Assembly (NCBI GenBank): GCA_003244105.1
Contig: QHBK01000003.1
Coordinates: 398,794-462,793, forward strand
DNA: 64,000 bases
Reading direction: 5' to 3'
From: Candidatus Eremiobacter antarcticus
GTDB taxonomy: Bacteria > Vulcanimicrobiota > Vulcanimicrobiia > Eremiobacterales > Eremiobacteraceae
A model generated the notes under the pieces. That model made no database searches and had not been told where the DNA came from. It saw nothing but the letters and a program-made list of their open reading frames with translations. Positions 24,583-33,726 of the stretch are shown here, piece after piece. Both the position numbers and the translations under genes were made by a program. The first letter of the stretch is position 1. Every line of letters begins with the position of its first letter.

Positions 24583-26652
24583 ATGACCGAAGTGCAATCG
24601 CCGCGCCAAGCCAAAAGAGTGGGCACGCTCAACCTTGGGCTCGTCCAGTTCTTGTTGACGGCTCTCGCGTGCGCGCTCGCCCCGCTTATCCTCGGTCGAT
24701 CGGATGTATACAGCGGCATTGGACTGCTGAGCCCCGTCCTTTTCACGCTGTTGTTCTTCGGCGCTGAGATCGTCCTCGGGATGCCTCGCTGGAGCACTCG
24801 CACGGACAAAGCGCGCGGTTTTGTCTCAGTCATCGTCGCTGCGGCCGCGGCGAGCGTCGCCGCCTTCGTCATCCAAGTGTTTTTGCCGAGCGAGCTGCAG
24901 TCGAGCGCGGGCGTCATCTTCATCAGCGCGCTCGGCGTCGTCGTCTTTCTGACCGCTTGCCTTCTGCTGTTCGCGCCGTCGATCGAAGTTCGGTCCGCAC
25001 CGAGCGAGCATGCCGTGCCGACGTTGGTCGTGGGTTCGGGCAATGCGGCGGTCTCCTTGATCCAAGTCATCGAGGACAATCCCAGGTTCGCCTTCTCCGT
25101 CGTCGGCTGCGTCGATGATCAGGCGCTTGCCGAACGCGTCGCGGGCAAGCCGATCGTGGGCCGCGTCGACGATCTTCCCAAATTGATTGCAAAACATGAA
25201 GTCGGCTGCGTCATCATCACGATCCCCTCAGCGTCGTCAGAGCTGGTCAAGCGCGTCATGAGCCTCTGCGTCAAGACCACCGGGCGCGATGGGAAGTCGC
25301 CGGCCGTGAAGATATTGCCCGGCGTTCTGGAGCTGCTGAACGACAACGTCAAAGTCTCTCGCATCCGGTCGGTGCAACCGGAAGATCTCTTGCCGCGAGA
25401 TCCGGTGAAGGTCGACCTTGCGACAGTAGCGCCTCACCTCGAAAATCGGGTCATCCTTGTGACGGGAGCCGGGGGCTCGATCGGCAGTGAGTTATGCCGG
25501 CAGATCGCGGGCCTCAACCCCAAGCTCTTGCTTCTGCTGGGTCATGGGGAGAACAGCCTGTTCGCGATCGAGGAAGAACTGCGTCTCAAATACGAGTTCG
25601 AGCGCACGCGGATCATCTTGGCGGACGTCGCCGATTCGGCTCGCATTCGCAACGTCTTCTCCACGTACCGGCCGCATGTGGTGTTCCACGCCGCAGCGCA
25701 CAAACACGTGCCCATCGTCGAGTCCAACGTCTGCGAAGCGGTGAGGAACAACATTCTCGGCACCCACGTGGTCGCGCTCGCCGCCGCGGCGGCCGGTGCT
25801 GCTAAGTTCGTGCTGCTCTCGACCGACAAAGCCGTGAACCCGACCAGCGTCATGGGCGCCACCAAGCGGTTGTCCGAGATCATATCGCAGTCGTTCATGA
25901 ACCAGACCAGCACCGAGTTCGTGACGGTGCGGTTCGGCAACGTCCTCGAGAGTCGCGGCAGCGTCATACCGACGTTCAAGCGTCAGATCGAGAACGGCGG
26001 GCCGGTCACCATCACGCACCGTGACATGCAGCGCTACTTCATGACGATTCCCGAGGCAGTCTCTCTCGTGCTCGAAGCCATGGCCATCGGCCGTGATGGT
26101 CAAGTGCTCGTCCTCGACATGGGCAAGCCGGTCAACATCTTGGGCCTCGCGGAGACGTTGATCACGCTCTCCGGACTCACGCCGTACCGGGACATCAGCA
26201 TCGTCGAGACCGGCATCCGTCCAGGCGAGAAACTGTTCGAAGAGATATTGACCTCGCATGAGGGCATGTCGACCACAAGCCATGAGCGCTTGTTCATCGC
26301 GCAGCAAGAGCGCATCGAGTACAATCGCCTGGCGCTGGGTCTCAACACGCTTGAGAACGCCGTACGCACCGGTGAGCAGAAGGTCATCGTGGATGTCCTC
26401 AAAGAATTCGTGCCGACTTACCAGCCCGGCCAACACTTCATCGACGAGCCCGGAATACCGACGGACGCCAAGCGCAGCTCTCTTGAGATGCCGGTTGAGC
26501 AGCGTTCGAACGGCCGGGCCGCTTCCATGCGGAACGGTCATCCGCTGGCGCCGGTGCGCGACACTCAAACGGACGTCGATGAGGCTGCCGTCTTCGATGA
26601 CGACTCCGGCCGGGATATCAAGAGCCAACCTGCCAGTGCGGTAGGTTCCTAG
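24583..26652 (+). CDS. membrane nucleotide-sugar 4,6-dehydratase (WbpM/PglF/CapD type)
   Basis: A 689-residue protein. Four hydrophobic helices occupy the first 130 residues, a Rossmann-like CoA-binding region follows (VPTLVVGSGNAAVSLI), and the SDR catalytic domain starts at TGAGGSIGSE (294-301). The catalytic element STDKAVNPTSVMGATKR has Met424 in place of the SDR tyrosine and Lys428, as in WbpM/FlaA1-type UDP-GlcNAc 4,6-dehydratases. The product would be UDP-4-keto-6-deoxy-GlcNAc, a precursor of bacillosamine, FucNAc or 4-amino sugars. The C-terminal 80 residues are extra and polar. Aminotransferases at 33.7 and 44.4 kb could use the product. Confidence 0.92.
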   Translation: MTEVQSPRQAKRVGTLNLGLVQFLLTALACALAPLILGRSDVYSGIGLLSPVLFTLLFFGAEIVLGMPRWSTRTDKARGFVSVIVAAAAASVAAFVIQVFLPSELQSSAGVIFISALGVVVFLTACLLLFAPSIEVRSAPSEHAVPTLVVGSGNAAVSLIQVIEDNPRFAFSVVGCVDDQALAERVAGKPIVGRVDDLPKLIAKHEVGCVIITIPSASSELVKRVMSLCVKTTGRDGKSPAVKILPGVLELLNDNVKVSRIRSVQPEDLLPRDPVKVDLATVAPHLENRVILVTGAGGSIGSELCRQIAGLNPKLLLLLGHGENSLFAIEEELRLKYEFERTRIILADVADSARIRNVFSTYRPHVVFHAAAHKHVPIVESNVCEAVRNNILGTHVVALAAAAAGAAKFVLLSTDKAVNPTSVMGATKRLSEIISQSFMNQTSTEFVTVRFGNVLESRGSVIPTFKRQIENGGPVTITHRDMQRYFMTIPEAVSLVLEAMAIGRDGQVLVLDMGKPVNILGLAETLITLSGLTPYRDISIVETGIRPGEKLFEEILTSHEGMSTTSHERLFIAQQERIEYNRLALGLNTLENAVRTGEQKVIVDVLKEFVPTYQPGQHFIDEPGIPTDAKRSSLEMPVEQRSNGRAASMRNGHPLAPVRDTQTDVDEAAVFDDDSGRDIKSQPASAVGS

Positions 26653-26676
26653 AAAGCACAGAGAATAGAAATACGC

Positions 26677-28032
26677 ATGTCACCTGTTCCAACGGCCGTA
26701 TCTACACTGCGGCCGACTGACTACGTTTCGCAGTTGCGAAGCAAAATCGAAGACAAGTCGGCCGTCGTCGGGGTGGCCGGCATCGGCTATGTCGGACTGC
26801 CGCTCGCCGTCGAAAAAGCCAAAGTGGGCTATCAGGTCTTCGGCTACGACCGCAACGCCATTCGGGTGGCGCAGATCAACCAGGGATCCAATTATATCCG
26901 CGACGTGGTCGACGAGGATCTCGCCAAAGCCGTCGTCTCCGGCAAATTCGTGGCAACCACGGATTTTTCTACGCTCGGCAATTGCGATGTCATCGTTCTC
27001 TGCGTGCCGACGCCGCTCACGCCGAACAAAGATCCCGATATTTCGCACGTGCGTAACGTCGGAGCAGAGGTCGCGCGGCATCTGCGTCCGGGGCAATTGA
27101 TCTGCCTCGAAAGCACGACCTACCCTGGGACGACCGAGGAAGTGCTGTTGCCGATGTTCGCCGCCGGCGGCCTCGTGGTCGGCCGAGACTATTTCCTCGC
27201 CTTCTCACCCGAGCGGGTGGATCCGGGCAATAAGCGTTACACGACGCGCAACACGAACAAAGTGGTGGGCGGCGTCACAAGCGCCTGTCTTGACGTCGCG
27301 GCCACCTTCTACAAGCAGACCATCATCGACGTTCTGGCAGTGGCCAACCCGCGCGTCGCAGAAATGACCAAGGTCTTCGAGAACACGTTCCGGGCGGTCA
27401 ACATCGCCCTGGTCAATGAGATGGCCTTGCTGTGCGACCGCATGGACATCGATATCTGGGCGGTCATGGATGCGGCGGCGACCAAGCCGTTCGGCATCAT
27501 GCGCTTCGACCCCGGACCGGGCGTCGGCGGACATTGCATTCCACTGGATCCATTCTATCTGGCCTGGAAGGCTCGCCAGTATGACTTCCACACGCGCTTC
27601 ATCGAGCTGGCCGGAGAGATCAACGCCTCGATGCCCTACTTCGTCCGCGAAAAGGTGCTGCGAACGCTCAACGATCGGGGCCGCGCTTTGAAAAACGCGC
27701 GCCTGCTGGTGCTTGGCATCGCCTACAAAAAGGATATCCCCGACTGGCGCGAGTCACCGGCGTTGAAGGTCATCGACATCCTTGCGCGAGATGGCGCCGA
27801 TGTCACGTATCACGATCCGTTCGTGCCCAGTTTTCAAGACGAGCACGGAAAAGTTCGGCAATCGATACCGTTGACGGCCAAGGCGCTGGCGGACGCCGAT
27901 TGCGTCCTCATCACCACCGATCACACGCAGACGGACTGGGACTTCGTCGTGCAGCACGCCCAAGTCATCGTGGACACCCGCAATGCGACGAAGAACGTAT
28001 CGAGCCGCCGCGATCATATCGTCCTGCTCTGA
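26677..28032 (+). CDS. nucleotide-sugar 6-dehydrogenase (UDP-GlcNAc/ManNAc type)
   Basis: A 451-residue UDP-glucose/GDP-mannose dehydrogenase-family enzyme of the WbpA/WecC branch. It has the NAD-binding motif GIGYVGLPLAV, the catalytic cysteine C287 in GGHCIPLDPFYL, and the C-terminal UDP-binding domain starting LLVLGIAYKKDIPDWRESPA. It oxidises C6 of a UDP-HexNAc to a uronic acid. Its stop overlaps the ATG of the Gfo/Idh gene by one base. With the next three genes this reproduces the order WbpA-WbpB-WbpE-WbpI of UDP-diamino-mannuronate synthesis, which favours UDP-GlcNAc as the substrate. Confidence 0.92.
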   Translation: MSPVPTAVSTLRPTDYVSQLRSKIEDKSAVVGVAGIGYVGLPLAVEKAKVGYQVFGYDRNAIRVAQINQGSNYIRDVVDEDLAKAVVSGKFVATTDFSTLGNCDVIVLCVPTPLTPNKDPDISHVRNVGAEVARHLRPGQLICLESTTYPGTTEEVLLPMFAAGGLVVGRDYFLAFSPERVDPGNKRYTTRNTNKVVGGVTSACLDVAATFYKQTIIDVLAVANPRVAEMTKVFENTFRAVNIALVNEMALLCDRMDIDIWAVMDAAATKPFGIMRFDPGPGVGGHCIPLDPFYLAWKARQYDFHTRFIELAGEINASMPYFVREKVLRTLNDRGRALKNARLLVLGIAYKKDIPDWRESPALKVIDILARDGADVTYHDPFVPSFQDEHGKVRQSIPLTAKALADADCVLITTDHTQTDWDFVVQHAQVIVDTRNATKNVSSRRDHIVLL

Positions 28033-29048
28033 TGGGCAGCGCTATTCGCATCGGCGTTGTGGGCGCCGGCTACTGGGGACCGAACTTGATCCGCAATTGC
28101 AGGGAGCTGGGAGTGCTCCACAGCGTCTGCGATGCGAATCCGGCCGCCCTGCAAGCGGTCCGCGACCAATACCCGGAGGTGGCAACCACCCAGTCCTTTG
28201 ACGATCTGCTCGGCAGCTCGGTCGACGCCGTCGTCATCGCCACCCCTGCGCAACTGCATTCCTCGATGACGCTCGCCGCGTTGGCCGCGGGCTTGCATGT
28301 CTTCGTCGAAAAGCCATTGGCATTGACCGTGGCGGACGGGGAGACAGTTGCGGCGGCGGCGGAGCGAGCGGGTCTTCAAGTCTTCGTCGGGCACGTGCTG
28401 CTGTATCACCCCGCTGTGAAACGGATGCGGTCGCTAATCGACGAGGGCGCCATCGGCGATGTGTGGCACGTCCGCTCGCGCCGGCTCAGTCTGGGGAAAT
28501 TACGGGCGCACGAGAACGTGTGGTGGAGCTTTGCCCCTCACGATGTGGCGCTCGTGCTCGCGCTCATGAAATCGGAGCCGCTTGCAGCGCATGGGGCCCA
28601 TGCGCATGGGCGTCCCTCGGGGACAGCCGATCTCACGTATGCGGACTTTCACTTCTCCGGGGAGCGCAGCGCTCACATCGAAGTGTGCTGGCTCGATCCG
28701 CAAAAGACGGCGCGGCTCGACGTGTTCGGTTCGCGCGGCGTCGCGACGCTTGAGGATTCCCGAGCCGGAAGCGTTCTCACAATCACGAAGTGCGGACCGC
28801 GCACAGATCAAGGTCACGAGCTTGAAGTTTGGCGCGAGGACCCGTTGCGCGTCGACGTCCCTGCGGGGGAGCCGCTGAAAGCGGAATTGCTGGCGTTCCT
28901 CGCTGCGATCGATCAGGGCCACAACGCCGAGACGGACGCGCGTGAGGGCCTGGCGGTGCTGCGGGCGTTGGCCATGGTCGATGCGGAGAAGCCCGCCGCC
29001 TCCGCTGGGCGACCGCTCAAAGTTCTACATCCGGTAGCCGCTCCCTAG
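28032..29048 (+). CDS. Gfo/Idh/MocA oxidoreductase (WbpB-like)
   Basis: A 338-residue NAD-dependent oxidoreductase. GVVGAGYWGPNLIRN at the N terminus is the Rossmann glycine motif and EKPLAL (about 96) carries the catalytic-region lysine of the family. The C-terminal alpha/beta domain includes HDVALVLAL. By position between the dehydrogenase and aminotransferase it should oxidise C3 of UDP-GlcNAcA to a 3-keto sugar, as WbpB does. ATG 28032 overlaps the upstream stop; the frame is open further upstream, but only over the dehydrogenase gene. Confidence 0.88.
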   Translation: MGSAIRIGVVGAGYWGPNLIRNCRELGVLHSVCDANPAALQAVRDQYPEVATTQSFDDLLGSSVDAVVIATPAQLHSSMTLAALAAGLHVFVEKPLALTVADGETVAAAAERAGLQVFVGHVLLYHPAVKRMRSLIDEGAIGDVWHVRSRRLSLGKLRAHENVWWSFAPHDVALVLALMKSEPLAAHGAHAHGRPSGTADLTYADFHFSGERSAHIEVCWLDPQKTARLDVFGSRGVATLEDSRAGSVLTITKCGPRTDQGHELEVWREDPLRVDVPAGEPLKAELLAFLAAIDQGHNAETDAREGLAVLRALAMVDAEKPAASAGRPLKVLHPVAAP

Positions 29049-29056
29049 AGGTGAAC

Positions 29057-30172
29057 ATGATCCCAATCCTCGATCTCACGGTTCAATATCACGCTCTCAA
29101 GGCTGAGATGCAAGCCGCGATTTCGGCCGTGCTGGAAAGCGGCAACTTCATCATCGGACCAAACGTCAAAGCGTTCGAACGTGAGATGGCGAGCTTTCTG
29201 GACGCGAAGCACGCGATCTCGCTCAATTCTGGAACGGACGCGCTCCACTTGGGCTTGCGCGCCTTGGGAATCGGAGCAGGCGATGAGGTCATCACGACGC
29301 CGTTCACGTTCGTCGCAACGACCGAAGCGATCGGCATCGTGGGCGCCACGCCGGTCTTTGTCGACATCGATCCGAGGACGTTCAATATCGATCCGCGGCT
29401 CATCGAGGCTGCGATCACGCCGCGCACCAAAGCTATTTTGCCTATCCATTTGTATGGTGCGCCCGCCCCTATGCCGGAAATCATGCGCATCGCTCGGCTC
29501 CATGGGCTGGCGGTCGTGGAGGATTGCGCCCAAGCCATTGGGGCCGACCTCGACGGAGTGAAAGTCGGAAACTTCGGAGACGTTGGGTGCTTCAGTTTCT
29601 TCCCGTCCAAGAATTTGGGGGCTTACGGCGACGGTGGTTTGATCACGGCCCACAGCGATGATCTGGCCGAGCGGATCCTCGCATTGCGCGCGCACGGCGG
29701 CCGGGTGAAGTACTATCATGAGACCTTAGGAGTGAACAGCCGGCTCGACGAGCTCCAAGCAGCGATTCTTCGGGTCAAGCTGCCGCATCTGGGCGCTTGG
29801 ACCGATGGCCGCCGCACCGTGGCCGGCCGCTACGCCGAGGCGTTCACCGACGTCCCGGCGGTGACGCCACCCTGGGAAGATCCACGAGCTCGCTGCGTCT
29901 ATCATCAATACACCATCCGCGTGGCGGAGCGCGACGCCGTCCGCAGCGAACTGCAGAAAGCGGGCGTGCAGACGATGGTCTATTATCCCGTTCCGCTTCA
30001 CTTGCAGCAGGTCCACGAGTCGCTGAAGTTCGGTCCGGGATCGTTTCCGGAATCGGAAGCAGCGGCCGCGGAAGTGCTCTCGTTGCCGATCTACCCCGAG
30101 TTGAGCGAACAAGCGCAACAGACGGTTGTCGAGGCCGTGAAGGCAGCCACCCGAACTCCCGTGGTCGCGTGA
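29057..30172 (+). CDS. DegT/DnrJ/EryC1 sugar aminotransferase (WbpE-like)
   Basis: A 371-residue PLP enzyme. The Schiff-base lysine is K185 in FFPSKNLGAYGDGG, and the block LNSGTDALHLGLRALGIGAGDEV lines the cofactor site. It would transfer an amino group from glutamate to the 3-keto sugar made by the preceding oxidoreductase. ATG 29057 has AGAGG five bases upstream; a GTG six bases earlier is possible. The downstream epimerase GTG overlaps its stop. Confidence 0.93.
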   Translation: MIPILDLTVQYHALKAEMQAAISAVLESGNFIIGPNVKAFEREMASFLDAKHAISLNSGTDALHLGLRALGIGAGDEVITTPFTFVATTEAIGIVGATPVFVDIDPRTFNIDPRLIEAAITPRTKAILPIHLYGAPAPMPEIMRIARLHGLAVVEDCAQAIGADLDGVKVGNFGDVGCFSFFPSKNLGAYGDGGLITAHSDDLAERILALRAHGGRVKYYHETLGVNSRLDELQAAILRVKLPHLGAWTDGRRTVAGRYAEAFTDVPAVTPPWEDPRARCVYHQYTIRVAERDAVRSELQKAGVQTMVYYPVPLHLQQVHESLKFGPGSFPESEAAAAEVLSLPIYPELSEQAQQTVVEAVKAATRTPVVA

Positions 30173-31299
30173 AAGTCGTCAGCATCGTCGGCGCCCGGCC
30201 GCAATTCATCAAGGCCGCGGTTCTGAGCGCTGAGCTGGCGAAATCCGGCATCGAAGAATGTTTGATCCACACGGGTCAACATTACGACGATACGATGTCC
30301 CAGATCTTTTTCGATCAATTGTCGCTCAAGAAGCCCAATCATCTCTTAGGGGTGGGATCGGGCGGTCACGGCGTCCAGACCGGCGAGATGATGAAGCGCT
30401 TGGATCCTGTCATACAGGCTGAGCGCCCGGATTGCGTCATCGTTTTCGGCGACACGAACACAACGCTGGCGGGCGCCCTCGTCGCCGTCAAACAGCTCAT
30501 TCCGCTCGCCCACGTAGAAGCGGGGCTGCGCTCGTTCAACCGATCCATGCCCGAAGAGATCAATCGGGTGGTGACAGATCACGTCGCGAGCTTGCATTTC
30601 GCGCCCACGGCCGCAGCGGCGCGCAATCTGCTCGCCGAGGGCATCAGTCAGGGTGTCGACGTGGTGGGCGATGTCATGGTCGATCTTGCCTTGCGGACCG
30701 CAGCGCAGCTCGGCGACGCACCGCCCGTCCTCGCCCGCCTCGGACTTGAAGGCGGCCGTTATGCCGTCGCAACCGTGCACCGCGCTTCCAATACGGATGA
30801 CCCTCGCGCCTTCGACAGAATCCTCTCCGCTTTCCGCCGGCTCACAATGCCGGTGGTCTTTCCCGTGCACCCTCGCACGAGCGCTCTGGCTCGGAGATTC
30901 GGCGCGGGTGAAGGGGACAACGTGCTGTTGCTGGAGCCGCTGTCGTATTTCGACATGATCGCGCTCATCAAACACGCAAGCGTCGTGCTCACGGATTCGG
31001 GCGGCATGCAGAAGGAAGCCTATGTGCTCGAGGTGCCGTGCGTCACGTTGCGAGATGAGACCGAGTGGAACGAGACCCTGGAAGGCGGCTGGAATGCGCT
31101 CGCCGGCACAGACGCGGCTCAGATCCAGCGTCTCGCCGAGCGCGCGCGACCCTCGCAGGCTCAAGGCAGCCCGTTCGGAGACGGCTTCGCAGCGAGGCGG
31201 ATGGCGACGCTCCTGTTGCGCTCGGCATCCACGGCTGCCTCGCAGGACCCGGCAGATGTCTCCCAGCTCGGCTTTGCGGTCGCGAGCGCAGGTCCGTGA
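30169..31299 (+). CDS. UDP-GlcNAc 2-epimerase family (WecB/WbpI-like)
   Basis: A 376-residue non-hydrolysing 2-epimerase. Diagnostic blocks are SIVGARPQFIKAA, TGQHYD, VFGDTNTTLAGAL, HVEAGLRSFNRSMPEEINR, and LTDSGGMQKEAY, with the catalytic acidic and His residues in place. It interconverts gluco and manno forms; in this set the expected substrate is UDP-GlcNAc3N(Ac)A, otherwise UDP-GlcNAc. The start is GTG 30169, overlapping the upstream stop by four bases; the frame remains open upstream but inside the aminotransferase gene. The last 30 residues are Ala/Ser-rich. Confidence 0.93.
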   Translation: MKVVSIVGARPQFIKAAVLSAELAKSGIEECLIHTGQHYDDTMSQIFFDQLSLKKPNHLLGVGSGGHGVQTGEMMKRLDPVIQAERPDCVIVFGDTNTTLAGALVAVKQLIPLAHVEAGLRSFNRSMPEEINRVVTDHVASLHFAPTAAAARNLLAEGISQGVDVVGDVMVDLALRTAAQLGDAPPVLARLGLEGGRYAVATVHRASNTDDPRAFDRILSAFRRLTMPVVFPVHPRTSALARRFGAGEGDNVLLLEPLSYFDMIALIKHASVVLTDSGGMQKEAYVLEVPCVTLRDETEWNETLEGGWNALAGTDAAQIQRLAERARPSQAQGSPFGDGFAARRMATLLLRSASTAASQDPADVSQLGFAVASAGP

Positions 31300-32261
31300 G
31301 CGCTCGCCGGCGGGTGCTCATAACCGGGCTGCCATACTTCACCAAACGCATCGCCGCCTTGCTCGATGATCGCGAGTGGTGCAGCCGGATCGTGGTGCAA
31401 AACGCGTCTCCGACTCCCTTGCACAAGCGCGCGTATCACGCTCAGCTGCTGCTGGGCGTTCCCATGTGTGACGTCGTGTATCAGATCGGCGGGCCGTTCC
31501 TTGAAGATCGCGTCATCACCGCGGCAAAGATCTTTGGCCGGCCGGTCGTGCTTCACTGGGTCGGCAGCGACGCGGCTCGCGCGCGTGAGGAAGCTCGGGT
31601 GCGGCAGCAAGACAAGAGCAGCATCGTCCATCATTGGGCCGACGCGCCGTGGCTCGTCGAAGAGCTCGCGCAAGCAGGCGTATCCGCCGTCGTCGTCCCC
31701 TCGTGCGGCGTCACCCTGCGGCCTGCATCGCCGTTGCCGGCCGGCGCTCTCACTGTGCTGGCGTACTTGCCCGACTCGCGATGGGATTTCTACGGCGGTC
31801 GCCTGATCGAAGAATTGGCCCGCGAGCTCCCTGATGTCAACTTCCTCGTAGCGGCAAACGAAGGACATGGCCGTTCGCTCAGCGCCAACGTGACATTTTT
31901 GGGCTGGCGCTCGACGATGGATGAGATATACGAGCGCTGCCATGCCCTGGTCCGCATGCCCGAGCATGATGGGCTTTCCTCAATGGTGATCGAGGCGCTG
32001 GCTGCCGGCCGTCATGTCGTGTGGAACCACCGCATGCCCGGCTGCCTCTATGCCCTCACCGCCGACGACATGCGGGCACGCGTCCTCGAACTTCGGCAGT
32101 TGCAGCAAGCCGGAAGGCTTTCGCTCAACCACGCGGGCAAAGAGTATGCGGACTCGGAATTTGCGGTCGCAACCGTGGCCGAAAAGATGCACACGCGATT
32201 CGAGTCCATTCTGACAAGCCGTTCGCCCACAACGGCGATGGTTCACCGTGCGCGCAACTGA
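31296..32261 (+). CDS. glycosyltransferase, GT-B fold (GT4-like)
   Basis: A 321-residue glycosyltransferase. The GTG at 31296 overlaps the epimerase stop by four bases and gives a short N-terminal Rossmann half (RRVLITGLPYFTKRIAAL). The C-terminal half has the nucleotide-sugar binding pattern FLGWRSTMDEIYERCHALVRMPEHDGLSSMVIEALAAGR, where the EALAAG block is the GT4 family signature. Donor and acceptor are unknown. It lies in the tightly overlapping series running from 26.7 to 34.9 kb. Confidence 0.8.
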   Translation: MSARRRVLITGLPYFTKRIAALLDDREWCSRIVVQNASPTPLHKRAYHAQLLLGVPMCDVVYQIGGPFLEDRVITAAKIFGRPVVLHWVGSDAARAREEARVRQQDKSSIVHHWADAPWLVEELAQAGVSAVVVPSCGVTLRPASPLPAGALTVLAYLPDSRWDFYGGRLIEELARELPDVNFLVAANEGHGRSLSANVTFLGWRSTMDEIYERCHALVRMPEHDGLSSMVIEALAAGRHVVWNHRMPGCLYALTADDMRARVLELRQLQQAGRLSLNHAGKEYADSEFAVATVAEKMHTRFESILTSRSPTTAMVHRARN

Positions 32262-33726
32262 TCGCGGGCTCACGCTACACAACGCGCTGACGGTTGCGAA
32301 GCGCGTGGCGATCGTCGTCTGCGCGGCGCTCGCATTGGCGCTCGTATCGTACGTGTTGGTCACCGGCGCCCAAACCGGGTCCAAGACCAGGATTGCGATT
32401 GCGCTGGCGTTCGCTTTGGGACCCGTGCTCCTGTGGGCGGCGATCAAGCGGCCGATCCTTTTTCCGGTCTGCCCCTACGTGATGCTTATCCCGTTCGATA
32501 ATCTGCTGAGCCTTTCCAGGTTCGGCACGTTGACGAAGCTGTTGGGGATACTGGCTGGCGTCGCCATTTTCTTCTGGCTGGTCCGCAGCAAAGCGGTGAC
32601 GAGACCGCCCGCATCCCTCTCGAGGTGGGGTCTCGTATTTCTGTGGATGGTGATGAGCGTTTTTTGGGCGATCGATCCGCAGCTGTCCCTGGCGCGCGCT
32701 GGCGTCTTCTTAGAGCTGGCCATCCTCTATGCGGCCTTCTGTTGCATGCGGCCGAAACTCGCGGATGTGAAGCTCCTCATCGCGGCGATCGTGGCCGGGG
32801 CGTTCATCGCGGCGGCGTATGGAAGCTATTTGTTCTACCACAGCCTGAACGTCATCGTCGAGCGTCTCTTCCTCAGCAACGGTGAAGACGTGATCGATCC
32901 GAATCACTTCGCCGCGGCGCTGATATTGCCGATCGCGATCACAACCCTGGCCGCTATACAGCAGCGGCGGGTGTTGGCAAAGCTGGCCTTGATCGGAGTG
33001 GACGCCGTTCTGTTGGCGGGCGTCTATGCCAGCGGCTCTCGTGGCGGCTTGCTGGCCATCGCCGTGGTCTTCGCCTATATCTTTTGGATGTCCAGGCACC
33101 GGTATCAACTAGCGGTCGTCGCCGCGCTTGCGGTCGTCGCCAGCTTCTTCATGCCCAACCCTATCTGGGGAAGATTCGCAGCCGCCTTGTCCACCGGCGG
33201 AGCGGGCAGGACCGGCATCTGGCGCGTGGGACTCGACGCGTTCAAGCAGCACTGGCTCCTCGGCGTCGGCCTGGACAACTTCCCCTTGGCCTACGACAAA
33301 TCGTATCTTCATGTATTCTTGGCACACTTCGCGCATTGGGGACGTGGCCCGCACAATCTGATCATCTCTACGAGCGTCGAGCTCGGAGTCATCGGTCTCG
33401 TGCTGATGCTGCTGGCGTGGTCCACCCAGTACTTGATGCTGAAGGACATCCGTCGCGACAGCGCTGTGTACGATCTCAAGATCATCGCGCAAGCGTCGGT
33501 GCTCGGCCTCTTCACCGCGTCCATGTTCCTGGATGTCCTCTACACCAAATACACGTGGCTCGTGTTCTTGGTTGGTGCGTTGACGTATCTGCTGTGGAAG
33601 GAAGAACAAAAACAGCGCTCGATTCAGCTGCGAGCCTACGCGACATCGGAGCAAGACGTTGATCTTGTGATGCCGTTCCCGGCTTTAGAAACAGGCGGGG
33701 TACGCTCGGAGCCCCTGAATGCGTAG
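32248..33726 (+). CDS. O-antigen ligase/polymerase family membrane protein (Wzy-like)
   Basis: A 492-residue polytopic protein with around eleven hydrophobic segments and a large extracytoplasmic loop near residues 340-385 (RTGIWRVGLDAFKQHWLLGVGLDNFPL). That loop, with Arg and His residues and the GRGPHNLIISTSVELG block after it, is the Wzy-C motif shared by O-antigen ligases and polymerases. In a Wzx/Wzy locus it most likely polymerises the lipid-linked repeat unit on the periplasmic face. GTG 32248 overlaps the upstream gene by 14 bases. Confidence 0.88.
   Translation: MRATDRGLTLHNALTVAKRVAIVVCAALALALVSYVLVTGAQTGSKTRIAIALAFALGPVLLWAAIKRPILFPVCPYVMLIPFDNLLSLSRFGTLTKLLGILAGVAIFFWLVRSKAVTRPPASLSRWGLVFLWMVMSVFWAIDPQLSLARAGVFLELAILYAAFCCMRPKLADVKLLIAAIVAGAFIAAAYGSYLFYHSLNVIVERLFLSNGEDVIDPNHFAAALILPIAITTLAAIQQRRVLAKLALIGVDAVLLAGVYASGSRGGLLAIAVVFAYIFWMSRHRYQLAVVAALAVVASFFMPNPIWGRFAAALSTGGAGRTGIWRVGLDAFKQHWLLGVGLDNFPLAYDKSYLHVFLAHFAHWGRGPHNLIISTSVELGVIGLVLMLLAWSTQYLMLKDIRRDSAVYDLKIIAQASVLGLFTASMFLDVLYTKYTWLVFLVGALTYLLWKEEQKQRSIQLRAYATSEQDVDLVMPFPALETGGVRSEPLNA

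Noticed and set aside
25492..26628. 378-codon minus-strand frame inside the dehydratase gene
   Set aside because: Antisense shadow with unnatural composition; the dehydratase frame contains all SDR motifs.
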